A DNA stretch of 64,000 nt from Pseudomonas paeninsulae (GCF_035621475.1 NZ_CP141799.1:2034501-2098500), one strand, 5' to 3'. Positions 18,321 to 27,194 are shown, counted from the stretch's first letter. The notes: generated by a model from the sequence alone, not told the origin. Numbers and translations are program-made.

Positions 18321-18656
18321 TTATGGGGCTTTTGCCTCGTTGTCAGTGCCTCGCGGCGGGTTGCGCCTGAGCAGCGGGAAGGCGACCAGGGCGATGCGCA
18401 GCCAGCGCCGCCAGTTGCCGCGGCGTATACCCAGCGTTGCCAGCAGTAGGGCGCCACCGGCGACCCAAAGGGGTGCATTGCTGTTGCCCAGCTCTTCACG
18501 CCAATGGCTGCTGAAATACTGCGCCTGGCGTAGCGGTTGCAGGATCACCAGGGTTTCGTGGCGCAGTTCCTGGCGATGCATTTCCAGGCGCAGGCGCAGC
18601 ATGGCTTTGCGTAACTCGCTGCGCGAGGCCTTGGCGGGCAGTTCAGGTAGGCTCAT
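18321..18656 (-). CDS. YqjK-like hypothetical protein
   Basis: A 111-residue basic protein: an N-terminal amphipathic helical region (SRSELRKAMLRLRLEMHRQELRHE), one hydrophobic segment (PLWVAGGALLLATLGI), and an Arg-rich tail. It is the third gene of the DUF883 - YqjE - YqjK type operon, overlapping the YqjE-like gene by four bases (ATGA, 18653-18656). The assignment rests mostly on this context. The function is unknown; these operons are commonly linked to stationary phase or envelope stress. Confidence 0.7.
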   Translation of the reverse strand: MSLPELPAKASRSELRKAMLRLRLEMHRQELRHETLVILQPLRQAQYFSSHWREELGNSNAPLWVAGGALLLATLGIRRGNWRRWLRIALVAFPLLRRNPPRGTDNEAKAP

Positions 18657-19048
18657 GGCAGCAGTTGCTCGCGGTCACGGGCCAGTTCTTCGAGGCTGGC
18701 ACTGAACGGTGGAGGGGCATTGCGCAGGTGTGTCAGCAGGCGTAGCAGGCAAATCAGCAGGCCCAGGGAATAAGCCGAGCACAGAAAGATGATCACGGCT
18801 AGCCGATGGCTATCCCAGAAACTGATCAGCAGCGCAGCGGACAAGCCAATCACCAGGAGCAGGCCAAACACCAGACTCAGGCTGGTCAGTACCAACAGAC
18901 GAAGTGTATGGCTTTGCTGTTCTTTAAGCTCTTCGCCAAACAGTGCGATATGGCCATGTAATAAACCCAGCAGGGCACCGGCAAAGCGTCGCGGAGAGGC
19001 GCCGCGGCTGGGTGTGGAGGGAGGTGTGGCGTCCATGTCTTCTCTCAT
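18653..19048 (-). CDS. YqjE / phage-holin-like family membrane protein
   Basis: A 131-residue protein with two adjacent transmembrane helices (LLVLTSLSLVFGLLLVIGLSAALLI and LAVIIFLCSAYSLGLLICLL) and hydrophilic ends, matching the YqjE / holin-superfamily III pattern. It is not a phage gene here; the name is only a family label. Its start shares one base with the stop of the DUF883 gene (TAATG), and its own stop overlaps the next start, so all three proteins are translationally coupled. Confidence 0.8.
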   Translation of the reverse strand: MREDMDATPPSTPSRGASPRRFAGALLGLLHGHIALFGEELKEQQSHTLRLLVLTSLSLVFGLLLVIGLSAALLISFWDSHRLAVIIFLCSAYSLGLLICLLRLLTHLRNAPPPFSASLEELARDREQLLP

Positions 19049-19365
19049 TAGCGCCGCGTGATCAGCATGCCCAGCAGCAAACCGATAGCGGCGGCCACGC
19101 CCAGAGTCTGCCAGGGATGGGTCTGCACATAACCCTCGGTTGCCTGGACTGCAGCCTTGCCGCGATCACGTAGCGAGTCTTCGGCATTGTGCAAGGTGGA
19201 GCGGGCGCGGCCGAGGCTGGTGCGGATCTGTTCGCGCAGCTCTTCGGCTTGCTCACCAACCAGACTGGCCGAATGTTGCAGCAGTTTTTCAGTGTCGCTA
19301 ACCAGTGCCTGAAATTCGTTGAGCAGTTCGTCCTGGCTTGTTGCGCTGGCGTTTTTACGAGGCAT
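19048..19365 (-). CDS. DUF883 (YqjD/ElaB) ribosome-associated-type membrane protein
   Basis: A 105-residue protein with a long amphipathic helix (residues 8-75) ending in GYVQTHPWQTLGVAAAIGLLLGMLITRR, the signature of YqjD/ElaB/YgaM proteins. In E. coli these tail-anchored proteins bind ribosomes in stationary phase under RpoS control. ATG 19365 is preferred (GGAGAG ribosome site, MPRKNAS start) over an upstream ATG at 19542 that would add 59 unrelated residues. It is the first gene of a three-gene operon ending at the terminator at 18265. Confidence 0.88.
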   Translation of the reverse strand: MPRKNASATSQDELLNEFQALVSDTEKLLQHSASLVGEQAEELREQIRTSLGRARSTLHNAEDSLRDRGKAAVQATEGYVQTHPWQTLGVAAAIGLLLGMLITRR

Positions 19366-19733
19366 CGGGTCTCTCCTTGAGCGGTTCTGTTCAGTGTAAG
19401 AGGTTCGAGTGTTGTGCGGGGGTTGGGTTCCTTCTTCATATTGCCAGGCGGTTTCAGCTGCTGACCGATCATGCACTGGTACAACGCTTGCATTGTGCTG
19501 GTGCGCGCCCTTGGCTGAGCGCTCTTTTATGGGGCTTGCCAAGGGTCGGCCTGGACGCCATGGTGCATTGATAAGTCATTAATAAGTATAGATTAAGTGC
19601 ATTTTGTGCAGTTTTGATCGGGACTATTTTGGTGCCCTGTATGGCTGTACTACATGAAGTGGGTCGCTTGTTATGCTGCTAGATGGTGCGTATGCACTTA
19701 TAAGCGACCCGCTTTGGTGCGTCTTCCCTAACC
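19366..19733. other. Divergent intergenic region between the DUF883 operon and amt
   Basis: These 368 bases are AT-rich between about 19570 and 19700 and should hold both promoters. A small inverted repeat, GTGC-GTAT-GCAC, lies at 19686-19697. No match to a sigma-54 promoter (TGGCAC-N5-TTGC) was found, although nitrogen control of the transporter would be expected. Confidence 0.45.
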
Positions 19734-20960
19734 ATGGAGTTTTCTTCGCTGATGGAAAACATCAATAGTGCTGTGGAAACCCTGATTCACGGCTCCAATA
19801 CCCTGTTTATCCTGCTTGGTGCGGTCATGGTGCTGGCCATGCACGCCGGCTTCGCCTTTCTCGAGGTGGGTACGGTTCGCCAGAAAAATCAGGTCAACGC
19901 CTTGTCGAAGATAATCTCCGACTTCGCCGTGTCGGCCCTAGCCTATTTCTTTATAGGCTATTGGATTGCCTATGGCGTGACTTTCCTCGAGCCGGCGAGC
20001 GTGCTGACCGAAGACAACGGTTATGCCCTGGTCAAGTTCTTCTTCTTGATGACGTTCGCCGCAGCGATCCCGGCGATCATCTCCGGTGGTATCGCCGAGC
20101 GCGCCAGGTTCGGTCCGCAACTGTGCGCCACCATTCTGATCGTGGCTTTCGTCTATCCGTTCTTCGAAGGCGTGATCTGGAACGGCAACTACGGCGTTCA
20201 GGCTTGGCTCGAGGCGCAGTTCGGCGCGCCTTTCCATGACTTCGCCGGCTCGGTGGTCGTGCATGCAATGGGCGGTTGGCTGGCCCTGGGGGCGGTGTTG
20301 TTGCTGGGGCGACGTAATGGGCGTTATCGCGATGGCAAGCTGGTGGCATTCGCGCCGTCGAATATTCCGTTTCTCGCCCTGGGCTCGTGGATCCTGATCA
20401 TCGGCTGGTTCGGTTTCAACGTGATGAGTGCGCAGACCCTGGGCAGCGTCAGCGGTCTGGTGGCGGTCAATACGCTGATGGCGATGGTCGGCGGCACCGT
20501 GGCGGCCTTGCTGGTCGGGCGCAATGACCCGGGTTTTCTGCACAACGGCCCGTTGGCTGGGCTGGTGGCGGTCTGTGCCGGCTCCGATCTGATGCACCCG
20601 ATCGGCGCCTTGGCCACCGGCGCTATCGCCGGGGCGTTGTTCGTCTGGGCGTTCACCGCGACCCAGGTCAAATGGAAGATCGACGATGTGCTCGGCGTCT
20701 GGCCGCTGCACGGCCTGTGCGGCGTGTGGGGCGGGATCGCCTGTGGCATCTTCGGTCAGCAGGCTCTGGGCGGCCTGGGTGGTGTCAGCCTGATCAGCCA
20801 ATTCGCCGGCACTGCCTTGGGCGTGCTGGTGGCGTTGTCCGGTGGCTTGCTGGTGTATGGCGTGCTCAAGGCGCTGGTCGGCATTCGCTTGAGCCAGGAA
20901 GAAGAGTTCATTGGCGCCGACTTGTCGATCCACAAGATCGGCTCGCATACCGAGGACTGA
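19734..20960 (+). CDS. amt: Ammonium transporter (Amt family)
   Basis: A 408-residue protein with 11 membrane segments and the family motifs DFAGSVVVHAMGGW and PLHGLCGVWGG, which carry the twin pore histidines. It conducts ammonium or ammonia across the inner membrane. No glnK lies beside it, unlike the canonical glnK-amtB operon, so it is likely a second, independently controlled transporter. ATG 19734 has a weak ribosome site; ATG 19752, preceded by GGAG, is an alternative start. A strong terminator follows at 20981. Confidence 0.92.
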   Translation: MEFSSLMENINSAVETLIHGSNTLFILLGAVMVLAMHAGFAFLEVGTVRQKNQVNALSKIISDFAVSALAYFFIGYWIAYGVTFLEPASVLTEDNGYALVKFFFLMTFAAAIPAIISGGIAERARFGPQLCATILIVAFVYPFFEGVIWNGNYGVQAWLEAQFGAPFHDFAGSVVVHAMGGWLALGAVLLLGRRNGRYRDGKLVAFAPSNIPFLALGSWILIIGWFGFNVMSAQTLGSVSGLVAVNTLMAMVGGTVAALLVGRNDPGFLHNGPLAGLVAVCAGSDLMHPIGALATGAIAGALFVWAFTATQVKWKIDDVLGVWPLHGLCGVWGGIACGIFGQQALGGLGGVSLISQFAGTALGVLVALSGGLLVYGVLKALVGIRLSQEEEFIGADLSIHKIGSHTED

Positions 20961-20980
20961 TCAAGGCGATCCAAAAGGTT

Positions 20981-21008
20981 AAAAGCCCGCTCGAATGAGC
21001 GGGCTTTT
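20981..21008. terminator. Bidirectional terminator between amt and the OprD porin
   Basis: AAAAGCCCGCTC pairs with GAGCGGGCTTTT around GAAT, giving T-runs in both directions. It serves both convergent genes. Confidence 0.92.
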
Positions 21009-21023
21009 TGTTTTCAGTCAGGG

Positions 21024-22277
21024 TTACAGCAGCGGGATGCTGTAACTGACGATCAGGCGGTTTTCGTCGAGGTCGCCGCCGGTGGCCGCCGCATTGCTGC
21101 GCACCATCGCATTGCGCCAGCGCACACCGAGGTTTTTCAGTGGGCCTTCCTGGACGGTGTAGCTGATGTCCAGGTCGCGTTCCCATTCCTTGCCGTCGCG
21201 ACCGCCAGCACCGGCGAAGTCTTCACCGGTTACGTAGCGGACGAAGGCTGCCAAGCCGGGTACGCCATAGGAGGCGAAGTTGATGTCGTAGCGCGCCTGC
21301 CAGGACTTCTCGTCCTTGCGGGTGAAGTCGAGGATCTGCAGGTAGTTGACGATGTAGGGGTCGGTTTCATTGAGGAAGGGGAAGGCATTGTCGCCGCCGA
21401 CGTCCTGATAACCCAGGCGGAAGGTGTGCGCCCCCAGGCCGGCCCAGAGGTTGACTGAGGTCAGGTCGTTATCGAGCTTGCCACCGAGCTTCTTGCCATT
21501 GTCCTGCGAGTCGAAGTACGCCAGGTTGGCGCCGAGCTTCCAGTCGCCAATCGGTTGTATATGAACCAGGTTGTAAAGCTTCTGGTCATAGATGTCTTGC
21601 AACTCGCCGTACCACAGGCCGACCGTGGTATTGCCGCCGTTGAACTTGTAATCGCCGCCGCCGAAGTTGTAGCGGTCGCTTTCACCGCCTACGTTGGTGG
21701 CCTTGATGTCCTGACTGTCGGTGGAGTTGCGGAAGTTCACCTCGCGCAACTGGCCGCCGTTAAGCGTCAGGCCGTCGATCTCCTGGGAGGAGATCATGCC
21801 GCCGTTGAATACCTGGGGCAGCAGGCGTGAATCGCCAGAGGCGACGATTGGCAGTTTCGGCATCAGGCCACCGACCTTGGCCTCGGTCTTGGACATTTTC
21901 ACTTTGAGCGCAGCCGTGGCCTCGGAGTACTCGTCCGGGCCTTCGTTGCCAAAGGTGTTGGGCAACAGGTTGGTGCCGGCGCGCTCGTCCGATGAGTCGA
22001 GTTTCAGCCCCAGGCCTGCATAGGCGTCCAGACCGAAGCCTACGGTGCCTTCGGTAAAGCCGGACTCGGCTTTGAAGATAAAGCCCTGTGCCCACTCTTC
22101 ACGTTTGGCTTGCTGCGCTGCAGTGCTATTGCGCAGGTCACGGTTCAAGTAGAAGTTGCGCAGCGTCAGGCTGGCAGTGCTGTCCTTGATGAATTCGGCG
22201 TGAGCCAGGGACGGTAGGGTGAGGCTGGCGCCCAGGGTGGCAAATGCCACTGCTTGGGCGAGGCGCGTCTTACTCAT
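21024..22277 (-). CDS. OprD-family outer-membrane porin
   Basis: A 417-residue porin. A signal peptide (MSKTRLAQAVAFATLGASLTLPSLAHA) is followed by the OprD start AEFIKDSTASLTLRNFYLNRD and alternating beta strands to a C-terminal strand (RLIVSYSIPLL). The family forms narrow channels for small organic acids, amino acids or carbapenems. By remembered neighbourhood (near dgt, yqjD-like genes, mobA) it could be the OpdQ counterpart, but subtype cannot be fixed from sequence alone. ATG 22277, with GGAG nine bases upstream, is chosen over ATG 22292. Confidence 0.9.
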   Translation of the reverse strand: MSKTRLAQAVAFATLGASLTLPSLAHAEFIKDSTASLTLRNFYLNRDLRNSTAAQQAKREEWAQGFIFKAESGFTEGTVGFGLDAYAGLGLKLDSSDERAGTNLLPNTFGNEGPDEYSEATAALKVKMSKTEAKVGGLMPKLPIVASGDSRLLPQVFNGGMISSQEIDGLTLNGGQLREVNFRNSTDSQDIKATNVGGESDRYNFGGGDYKFNGGNTTVGLWYGELQDIYDQKLYNLVHIQPIGDWKLGANLAYFDSQDNGKKLGGKLDNDLTSVNLWAGLGAHTFRLGYQDVGGDNAFPFLNETDPYIVNYLQILDFTRKDEKSWQARYDINFASYGVPGLAAFVRYVTGEDFAGAGGRDGKEWERDLDISYTVQEGPLKNLGVRWRNAMVRSNAAATGGDLDENRLIVSYSIPLL

Positions 22278-22625
22278 TATTATTGTCTCCATGATGGTGT
22301 GCGGACCGGCGCATGACCGACCTGTTACGGCATTGCGGAATAAACCACGAGCGGGTCGGGCTAGCCTTTAGACTTTAGTCGGCACGCTTTATTTATCAGT
22401 AACTTGCGTGTGACTGCCGAGTCTTGATTGGATAAAGGTCCAGGCGTTCGCGGGTGCGGACATCGTGGGCCAGTAGCGGCGCGTGACCCTGGCGACAGTT
22501 GGGGCTGTCTTGAGCGCTTGGAGATTGAGACACTCGCGCCGCTGGTCAGCCAGTACCTACTGCCGGCTCAAGTTTGTCGGCGCGCGGCCGTCAACCGTGT
22601 AGATATCCTGCTCTGGTACTTCGTC
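22278..22625. other. Divergent region between the porin and the DUF5610 gene
   Basis: These 348 bases carry the promoters of both neighbours. The frame of the DUF5610 gene is open upstream to 22428, but the residues look non-coding. No RNA or repeat was recognised. Confidence 0.45.
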
Positions 22626-23765
22626 ATGAGTCCCCTGGCCTCGCTCGCATCGTCAGCTTCACGTTCGTCCCTGCTGAACAATCCGACGGCTATACGCAAT
22701 GCGGCCGACGCACAGCAGACCCTGGCGAATCGCCTGGCCGAGCGTCTCGGTCTGGCGCCGGATGCCTTAAGTGGCAAGCGCGATGCGTTTAGCCCGGAAA
22801 AGGTCGCCTCGGTGGTTCTCGGGTTTATCGAGCAGCGCCTGCAGAGGGAAGAGGCCGCCGGCGCCGATCCCGCCAAGCTGCAAGCGTTGATGACTCAGGC
22901 GCGCGATGGCGTGGAGAAAGGCTTTGCCGAGGCGCGCAAAATTCTCGATGGCATGGGCGTATTGCAAGGCAAGGTGGCTGCGGATATCGACGACACCCAC
23001 CAGCGCATTCAGGATGGTCTGGGCGACCTCGGCAAACGCTTCGATCCGGCAGCATTGGAAGCCGCCGGCAATAGCCGGGTCGCGGCCTCCAGCGAACGTA
23101 CCGCCGCCGTCGCGCAAACCTTCGAGATGGCGGTGACCACCCGCGATGGCGATCGCCTGCGCATCTCTGTCGCCCAGGCGTCGGCCAGCTGGTCGCACAC
23201 CAGGGCTGTCGCCACCAGCGATGGCAACACTGCGGCGCTGGTCGCCAGCAGTCAGTCCGGCAGTGTGCAGATCGGTGCCTGGCAGGTCAGCGTCGAAGGT
23301 GAGTTGGACGACCAGGAACGCGCGGCCCTGGACAAGCTTTTTGCTCAGGTGCAGGACCTTTCCGACAAGTTCTATGCCGGCGATATGGCGGGCGCTTTCG
23401 ATCGCGCCATGGCGCTGGAGCTGGATGGCGAACAACTGGCCTCGATGTCCCTGCGCCTGACCCAGAGTAGTGTGCGTCAGGCCACCGACACTTATAGTGC
23501 CGTCGCCGAGCAGGGCGGTCAGGTGGCCAGTGCGGTCAATACCTCGCTGATTGATTATGCCAAGGGCTTATTAGAGGCGCTACGCAACGTCGACAACCTG
23601 TTTGAGGGTGGTCGGAGTGGCTTGCAGGAACTGCTCAAGGGCGGTTTTGCGCTGGACCCACGTCTCGACATGGCGCGCCTGGAAAAAGCCGAGCTGCTTA
23701 ACAATCGCCTGCTCGATGGCCTGCAAGGCCTGCTCGATCCTGCAGCGGTGCCGGCCGCGACCTGA
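22626..23765 (+). CDS. DUF5610 domain-containing protein
   Basis: A 379-residue soluble, helix-rich protein without signal peptide or membrane segment. The N-terminal half (SLLNNPTAIRNAADAQQTLANRLAERLGL through KVASVVLGFIEQRLQREEAAGAD) fits DUF5610; a beta-rich central part (FEMAVTTRDGDRLRISVAQ) and a helical C-terminal part follow. ATG 22626 is taken because upstream residues have no family character; its ribosome site is weak. The function is unknown. Confidence 0.75.
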   Translation: MSPLASLASSASRSSLLNNPTAIRNAADAQQTLANRLAERLGLAPDALSGKRDAFSPEKVASVVLGFIEQRLQREEAAGADPAKLQALMTQARDGVEKGFAEARKILDGMGVLQGKVAADIDDTHQRIQDGLGDLGKRFDPAALEAAGNSRVAASSERTAAVAQTFEMAVTTRDGDRLRISVAQASASWSHTRAVATSDGNTAALVASSQSGSVQIGAWQVSVEGELDDQERAALDKLFAQVQDLSDKFYAGDMAGAFDRAMALELDGEQLASMSLRLTQSSVRQATDTYSAVAEQGGQVASAVNTSLIDYAKGLLEALRNVDNLFEGGRSGLQELLKGGFALDPRLDMARLEKAELLNNRLLDGLQGLLDPAAVPAAT

Positions 23766-23844
23766 TTGAGATCCGATGGCGCCGCAACCTTACGTCTTCA
23801 GGGCGCGGTGCTAGACTGCAAGTCCCTATTATGGAGGCCTGCGG

Positions 23845-24081
23845 ATGCTCCCTGAATGCCAACTGTTCGGCACCCTTGGCTGTCATTTATGTGATGTGGC
23901 CGAGGCAATGCTGATGCCTTTCGTCGAACATGGTTTGCTGGTCGAACTGATCGACATCGTCGAGCGCGAAGACTGGGTCGAGCGCTATGCCTTGCGCATC
24001 CCCGTATTGCGTCGCTGCGATACCGGGGCCGAACTCAACTGGCCGTTCGAGGCCGAGCAGGTTGTAGAGTTCTTGCGCTGA
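23845..24081 (+). CDS. Small glutaredoxin-like (DUF836) protein
   Basis: A 78-residue thioredoxin-fold protein with the redox pair CHLC in GTLGCHLCDVAEAML (residues 13-16) and the cis-proline region RIPVLRR. The family resembles glutaredoxin-like NrdH/YruB proteins and is likely cytosolic. GGAGG precedes ATG 23845. It stands alone, followed by 271 bases before cheV that hold no recognised feature. Confidence 0.85.
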   Translation: MLPECQLFGTLGCHLCDVAEAMLMPFVEHGLLVELIDIVEREDWVERYALRIPVLRRCDTGAELNWPFEAEQVVEFLR

Positions 24082-24352
24082 GTATTTAGTTCCGGCGCTG
24101 CTGGTCGATAAGGGTTCCAGTTGTCCTGATTCCGCATGTTCTTCAGTGCGTAGTCCGGATGAAATCCGGGGCACAAGAAAACGATTCATTTGGCTTGAGT
24201 GAACACGACTGGATGCGGGTGATTCCTTGGCCACTGCGCTGGGACTATCGCTGAACCGAGTAGGTGGTCAGGTGACTTTTTGTCGGATGGGTTGGGCTGA
24301 ACTGTTAGGCTCTGAGCATATGCAGAGCTGAATTCGAAACGGAGGGTGGTTG

Positions 24353-25237
24353 ATGAGTGTGGTGCTGGGGGATGCGTTATCGCTGCTGTTGTTCCGTTTG
24401 CATAATGGCCGGTTGTTAGGCATTAACCTGCTGAAGGTCAAGGAAATCATTCCTTGCCCGGCATTGACCAAGTTGCCTAATCGCCATCCCCACGTGCGCG
24501 GCGTGGCAACCCTGCGCGGCGCATCCTTGATCGTGGTCGACCTGGCGCGGGCAATTGGCTCGCATGGCGAGAGTGACAGCCAGGACGGCTGCCTGATCGT
24601 CACCGAACTGAGCCGCTCGCGCCAGGGTCTGCAGGTGCAAAGTGTCGAGCGCATCGTCCAGTGCTCCACCAGCGATGTGCGTCCGCCTCCGGCCGGCAGC
24701 GGGACACGTTCCTTTATCACCGGGGTGACCCAGATCGATGGCGCCATCGTGCAGATTCTCGACATCGAGAAAGTCCTGCACGAGATCACCCCGGCACTCC
24801 CGGAGGAAGTCGATGAGCAGTTGCTCACGGAGGCCGAGCGCAGACTGCTCAGCGGTCGTCGTGTCCTGGTGGTAGACGACTCCCACGTGGCCTTGCAGCA
24901 AACGCTGGCCACGTTGCGCAAGCTTGATCTGGATTGCCAGGCGGTGAGAAGCGCCGCCAGTGCGCTGGACGTGTTGCTTACCCAGCACCAGGCCGGCTTG
25001 CCGATCGAAGTCCTGGTCTCGGATATCGAAATGCCGGAGATGGATGGTTACAGCCTGGTCCGGGAAATTCGTCAGCGCAGCGACATCGGCCAGACTTATG
25101 TGCTGCTGCACACCTCGCTAGACAGCACCATGAACACCGAAAAAGCTCGCTCGGTCGGCGCTAATGATGTGCTCACCAAGTTTTCTACCGTGGACTTGAG
25201 CAAGGCGCTACTGCACGCATTTCAAAGCCTTGCCTGA
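24353..25237 (+). CDS. cheV: Chemotaxis coupling protein CheV
   Basis: A 294-residue fusion of a CheW-like domain (about 8-150) and a receiver domain (about 168-292). The receiver has the acidic pair in VLVVDDSHVA, the phosphorylated Asp224 in VSDIEMPEMDGY, and the conserved THR/Lys region near LLHTSL...NDVLTKF. CheV couples chemoreceptors to CheA and tunes signalling by phosphorylation. ATG 24353 follows GGAGGG. A second CheV of the same architecture is encoded at 55132-56067. Two terminators follow, the second probably belonging originally to the tRNA that the mobile element has displaced. Confidence 0.92.
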   Translation: MSVVLGDALSLLLFRLHNGRLLGINLLKVKEIIPCPALTKLPNRHPHVRGVATLRGASLIVVDLARAIGSHGESDSQDGCLIVTELSRSRQGLQVQSVERIVQCSTSDVRPPPAGSGTRSFITGVTQIDGAIVQILDIEKVLHEITPALPEEVDEQLLTEAERRLLSGRRVLVVDDSHVALQQTLATLRKLDLDCQAVRSAASALDVLLTQHQAGLPIEVLVSDIEMPEMDGYSLVREIRQRSDIGQTYVLLHTSLDSTMNTEKARSVGANDVLTKFSTVDLSKALLHAFQSLA

Positions 25238-25260
25238 GGTGTGCTGCGTCTGCGCAAGTA

Positions 25261-25294
25261 AAACGCACGCTGGTTCTGCCAGGTGCGTTTTTTT
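25261..25294 (+). terminator. Intrinsic terminator of cheV
   Basis: AAACGCAC...GTGCGTTT with an inner CTGG/CCAG stem is followed by a T-run (25288-25294), 23 bases after the cheV stop. Confidence 0.92.
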
Positions 25295-25320
25295 ATGAGC
25301 AGAGCGTTTTCAATGAGCAA

Positions 25321-25349
25321 AACAAAGCCCGCACGAGGCGGGCTTTGTT
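25321..25349. terminator. Bidirectional hairpin, probably the original tRNA-Pro terminator
   Basis: AACAAAGCCCGC pairs with GCGGGCTTTGTT. It closely resembles the hairpin beside the intact tRNA at 42294-42321, which suggests it once terminated the tRNA before the element inserted. Confidence 0.8.
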
Positions 25350-25381
25350 TTGCTTGTTTCAGTACCTACACGAAGCAGGAT

Positions 25382-25405
25382 GAAACTGGATTTGGTCGAG
25401 AGACA
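25382..25405. repeat. Far attachment site: degenerate copy of the tRNA-Pro 3' end
   Basis: The block GAAACTGG-ATTTGGTCG-AGAGACA (25382-25405) matches 42353-42378 apart from one missing G on each side of the ATTTGGTCG core. It marks the distal end of the integrated element. Confidence 0.75.
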
Positions 25406-25468
25406 CCACCCAAACCTGTTCTGTATATTATTGAAATATAAGGGTTTAGATGTTTTGATTTTTTGCAG

Positions 25469-25488
25469 GCATACATGTGGGCATACAC
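25469..25488. repeat. Candidate integrase arm-binding repeats, far end
   Basis: GGCATACAT (25469-25477) and GGCATACAC (25480-25488) lie in tandem 70 bases inside the far attachment site. The same motif recurs just inside the other end (42201-42250), as expected for arm-type integrase sites. Confidence 0.6.
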
Positions 25489-25581
25489 GGTGCTCGCTGC
25501 TGGGGCCGATTTAACGGTTTTTGGGGTGGCGCCTTGCTGCGACTCTCTCCCGTGGGGCAAGTATTTTGAGAGCTGCGATAT

Positions 25582-25965
25582 TCACACCAACTGGTAGACC
25601 GGAAGATGGTTCACTCGCGCCTTTTTACGACTCCTCGGTTTTAGCAGCTCCTCCGGCGCTGGTGTCCTTGCTCCGAGCCAGATGCTTTCCAACCAGTCCT
25701 CATAGCGCTGCAGGCTATAAACGTAATGGCTGCCGACCTTTTGCCAGACTTCTGATGGTAGCGCGCCGCTGTACCGTCTTTTTTGGATAGCACCTTTTGT
25801 GATCCCAAGGCGGGCAGCCATCTCGGTCTCTGTTAAAAAATCAGGGCGGCGCGCGCTCTGATCTTGATCGACCTGATCAGCTAACTCACCGACTGCTGTA
25901 CTAAGCGCGACCAGGCTCTCTTGAACTTGGTGAAGCAGAACCGCTACTGAGTTTTTTTCATGCAT
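25582..25965 (-). CDS. Element-encoded HTH/excisionase-like DNA-binding protein
   Basis: A 127-residue protein. The N-terminal part is helical; residues 43-90 (FLTETEMAARLGITKGAIQKRRYSGALPSEVWQKVGSHYVYSLQRYEDWLE) form a helix-turn-helix and wing of the excisionase/MerR-like type. It is the outermost gene at the far end and overlaps the DUF4224 gene by 22 bases. A role in excision or repression is inferred from the fold and position. GAGG precedes ATG 25965. Confidence 0.7.
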   Translation of the reverse strand: MHEKNSVAVLLHQVQESLVALSTAVGELADQVDQDQSARRPDFLTETEMAARLGITKGAIQKRRYSGALPSEVWQKVGSHYVYSLQRYEDWLESIWLGARTPAPEELLKPRSRKKARVNHLPVYQLV

Positions 25966-26174
25966 TTTGACCTCACTTGCAGCCGGAGCTGGGGCTCTCG
26001 AGCTCTCGCCGCGGGCGCCCCTCCAAGTCTTTCGACGACCACCGAGCGTAGAACCTTGAGCTTGCCGTCTCCGCCAACGACAAAGGCAAAGTGTTCGGAC
26101 TTAAGCCACCTGGCTTGTGCCGATGGCTTCTTATAGCCAGTGAGCTCGCTCACCTCTTCAGCGCTGAGAAACAT
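25944..26174 (-). CDS. DUF4224 domain-containing protein
   Basis: A 76-residue protein whose N-terminal 40 residues (FLSAEEVSELTGYKKPSAQARWLKSEHFAFVV) match DUF4224, a small HTH-like domain found in phages and integrative elements. The C-terminal tail is basic. It overlaps the next gene and follows a second DUF4224 protein, making a block of three small DNA-binding-type proteins at this end. The function is unknown. Confidence 0.75.
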   Translation of the reverse strand: MFLSAEEVSELTGYKKPSAQARWLKSEHFAFVVGGDGKLKVLRSVVVERLGGAPAARAREPQLRLQVRSKCMKKTQ

Positions 26175-26244
26175 GCTATTTCCGTGGTCTGGTTAGGCTG
26201 AGGCCTGGGGGCATTCGAGCCCCCAGCGGCTAATACTTGCTTTG

Positions 26245-26589
26245 CTATTTCACTCTTGAAAGATCCAGAGACCAAGCCTCGGCCACTGCGTTTGCGGATG
26301 TAGGCTTGACGCCGGCTAGCTTTAGTCGGGCGTAGACGCGACCAACGACCGGGTGATTGGCCCCGTTGGTCACGAACTGCCAACCCTTGAGCTTGAGCCA
26401 GGTGATTTGCTTGGAGGGTAGACGATAGCCGGTGATCGCCTCGATCTCTGGGCCGGTCAGTGTCTCAGAGCATCCCGAGCCCCCAAGCAAATCCACCCGG
26501 GCAGTCAGTCGATCAATTGCGGCGCACAGGCTGTCTATGGAACTCAAGGTTTTATCAGCCGAACTGCTTGCAGGTTCTGCACTGCTCAT
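26245..26589 (-). CDS. Second DUF4224-type protein
   Basis: A 114-residue protein with a Ser-rich helical N-terminus and a DUF4224-like core (LTGPEIEAITGYRLPSKQITWLKLKGWQFVTNGANHPVVGRVYARLKLAG). The core parallels the preceding gene's motif (TGYKKPSAQARWLK against TGYRLPSKQITWLK), suggesting an old duplication. ATG 26589 has GAGGG before it; a TTG at 26601 is less likely. It is divergent from the plus-strand cargo gene at 26683. Confidence 0.7.
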   Translation of the reverse strand: MSSAEPASSSADKTLSSIDSLCAAIDRLTARVDLLGGSGCSETLTGPEIEAITGYRLPSKQITWLKLKGWQFVTNGANHPVVGRVYARLKLAGVKPTSANAVAEAWSLDLSRVK

Positions 26590-26682
26590 GACAGCCCTCA
26601 AGGTTGAGTCGTGAGTATCGGCCTATAGCTAAGCACAGGTGCGTGATGGCAGTATGAGACCAACTTAGACAAGGAGGTCGCT

Positions 26683-27096
26683 GTGCGTGCCCTAATTGCA
26701 ATCCTGCTGCTCGCTCCGCACCTGGCTTATGCCGATCCGGGCATTGACCTTGTCCGCGAAGTGATTAGCACCGGCCGCCTTTGCGCTTATGGGAAAGGAA
26801 CCACGGAGCGCCAGGACTGCTTTGTTCGCGCAGCGCCGGATCGCTGCGAGAAAGAGGCGAGAGCGGGTGTCATGGGTAATGCGATGCTATTCGCGCAGCT
26901 CCGCGCCTGCATCATTTCCTGCGGCAATGCCGGGACCTGGTCGTCAACAGTTGGCGAGTGCAGCCGTGATCTAGTCGCTGATGATGCACCGAAGCGTGTC
27001 GCCATGCTTGAGGCTCTCGGCTGCTTTGCTGAAGTGAATCGATACGGCACGGGCATGCTTCGCAAAGACTGCACTTCTATCGCTAACGAAGAATAA
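26683..27096 (+). CDS. Exported cysteine-rich hypothetical protein (element cargo)
   Basis: A 137-residue protein starting at GTG 26683 behind a near-perfect ribosome site (AAGGAGG). A clear signal peptide (MRALIAILLLAPHLAYA) is followed by a mature domain with eight cysteines, so a disulfide-bonded periplasmic protein is likely. No family is recognised. It is one of only two plus-strand genes in an otherwise minus-strand element and has its own upstream gap, which is how cargo (moron) genes expressed in the resident state are usually placed. A phage-exclusion or host-fitness role is possible but unproven. Confidence 0.7.
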   Translation: MRALIAILLLAPHLAYADPGIDLVREVISTGRLCAYGKGTTERQDCFVRAAPDRCEKEARAGVMGNAMLFAQLRACIISCGNAGTWSSTVGECSRDLVADDAPKRVAMLEALGCFAEVNRYGTGMLRKDCTSIANEE

Positions 27097-27194
27097 TCCC
27101 TTGGGCACCCGCTCCTGGCTCTACTGGATTGACCGGGCGATGGCTGGGGATCGACGGCCATGGCCATGGGCATGGGTTGGCGCTGTCGTTGTCG

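Noticed and set aside
18653..19048. Phage holin gene
   Set aside because: The holin-like family label is misleading; operon context with DUF883 and YqjK-like genes shows a chromosomal YqjE-type protein.
19366..19733. Sigma-54 promoter for the ammonium transporter
   Set aside because: No TGGCAC-N5-TTGC match was found on reading the region.
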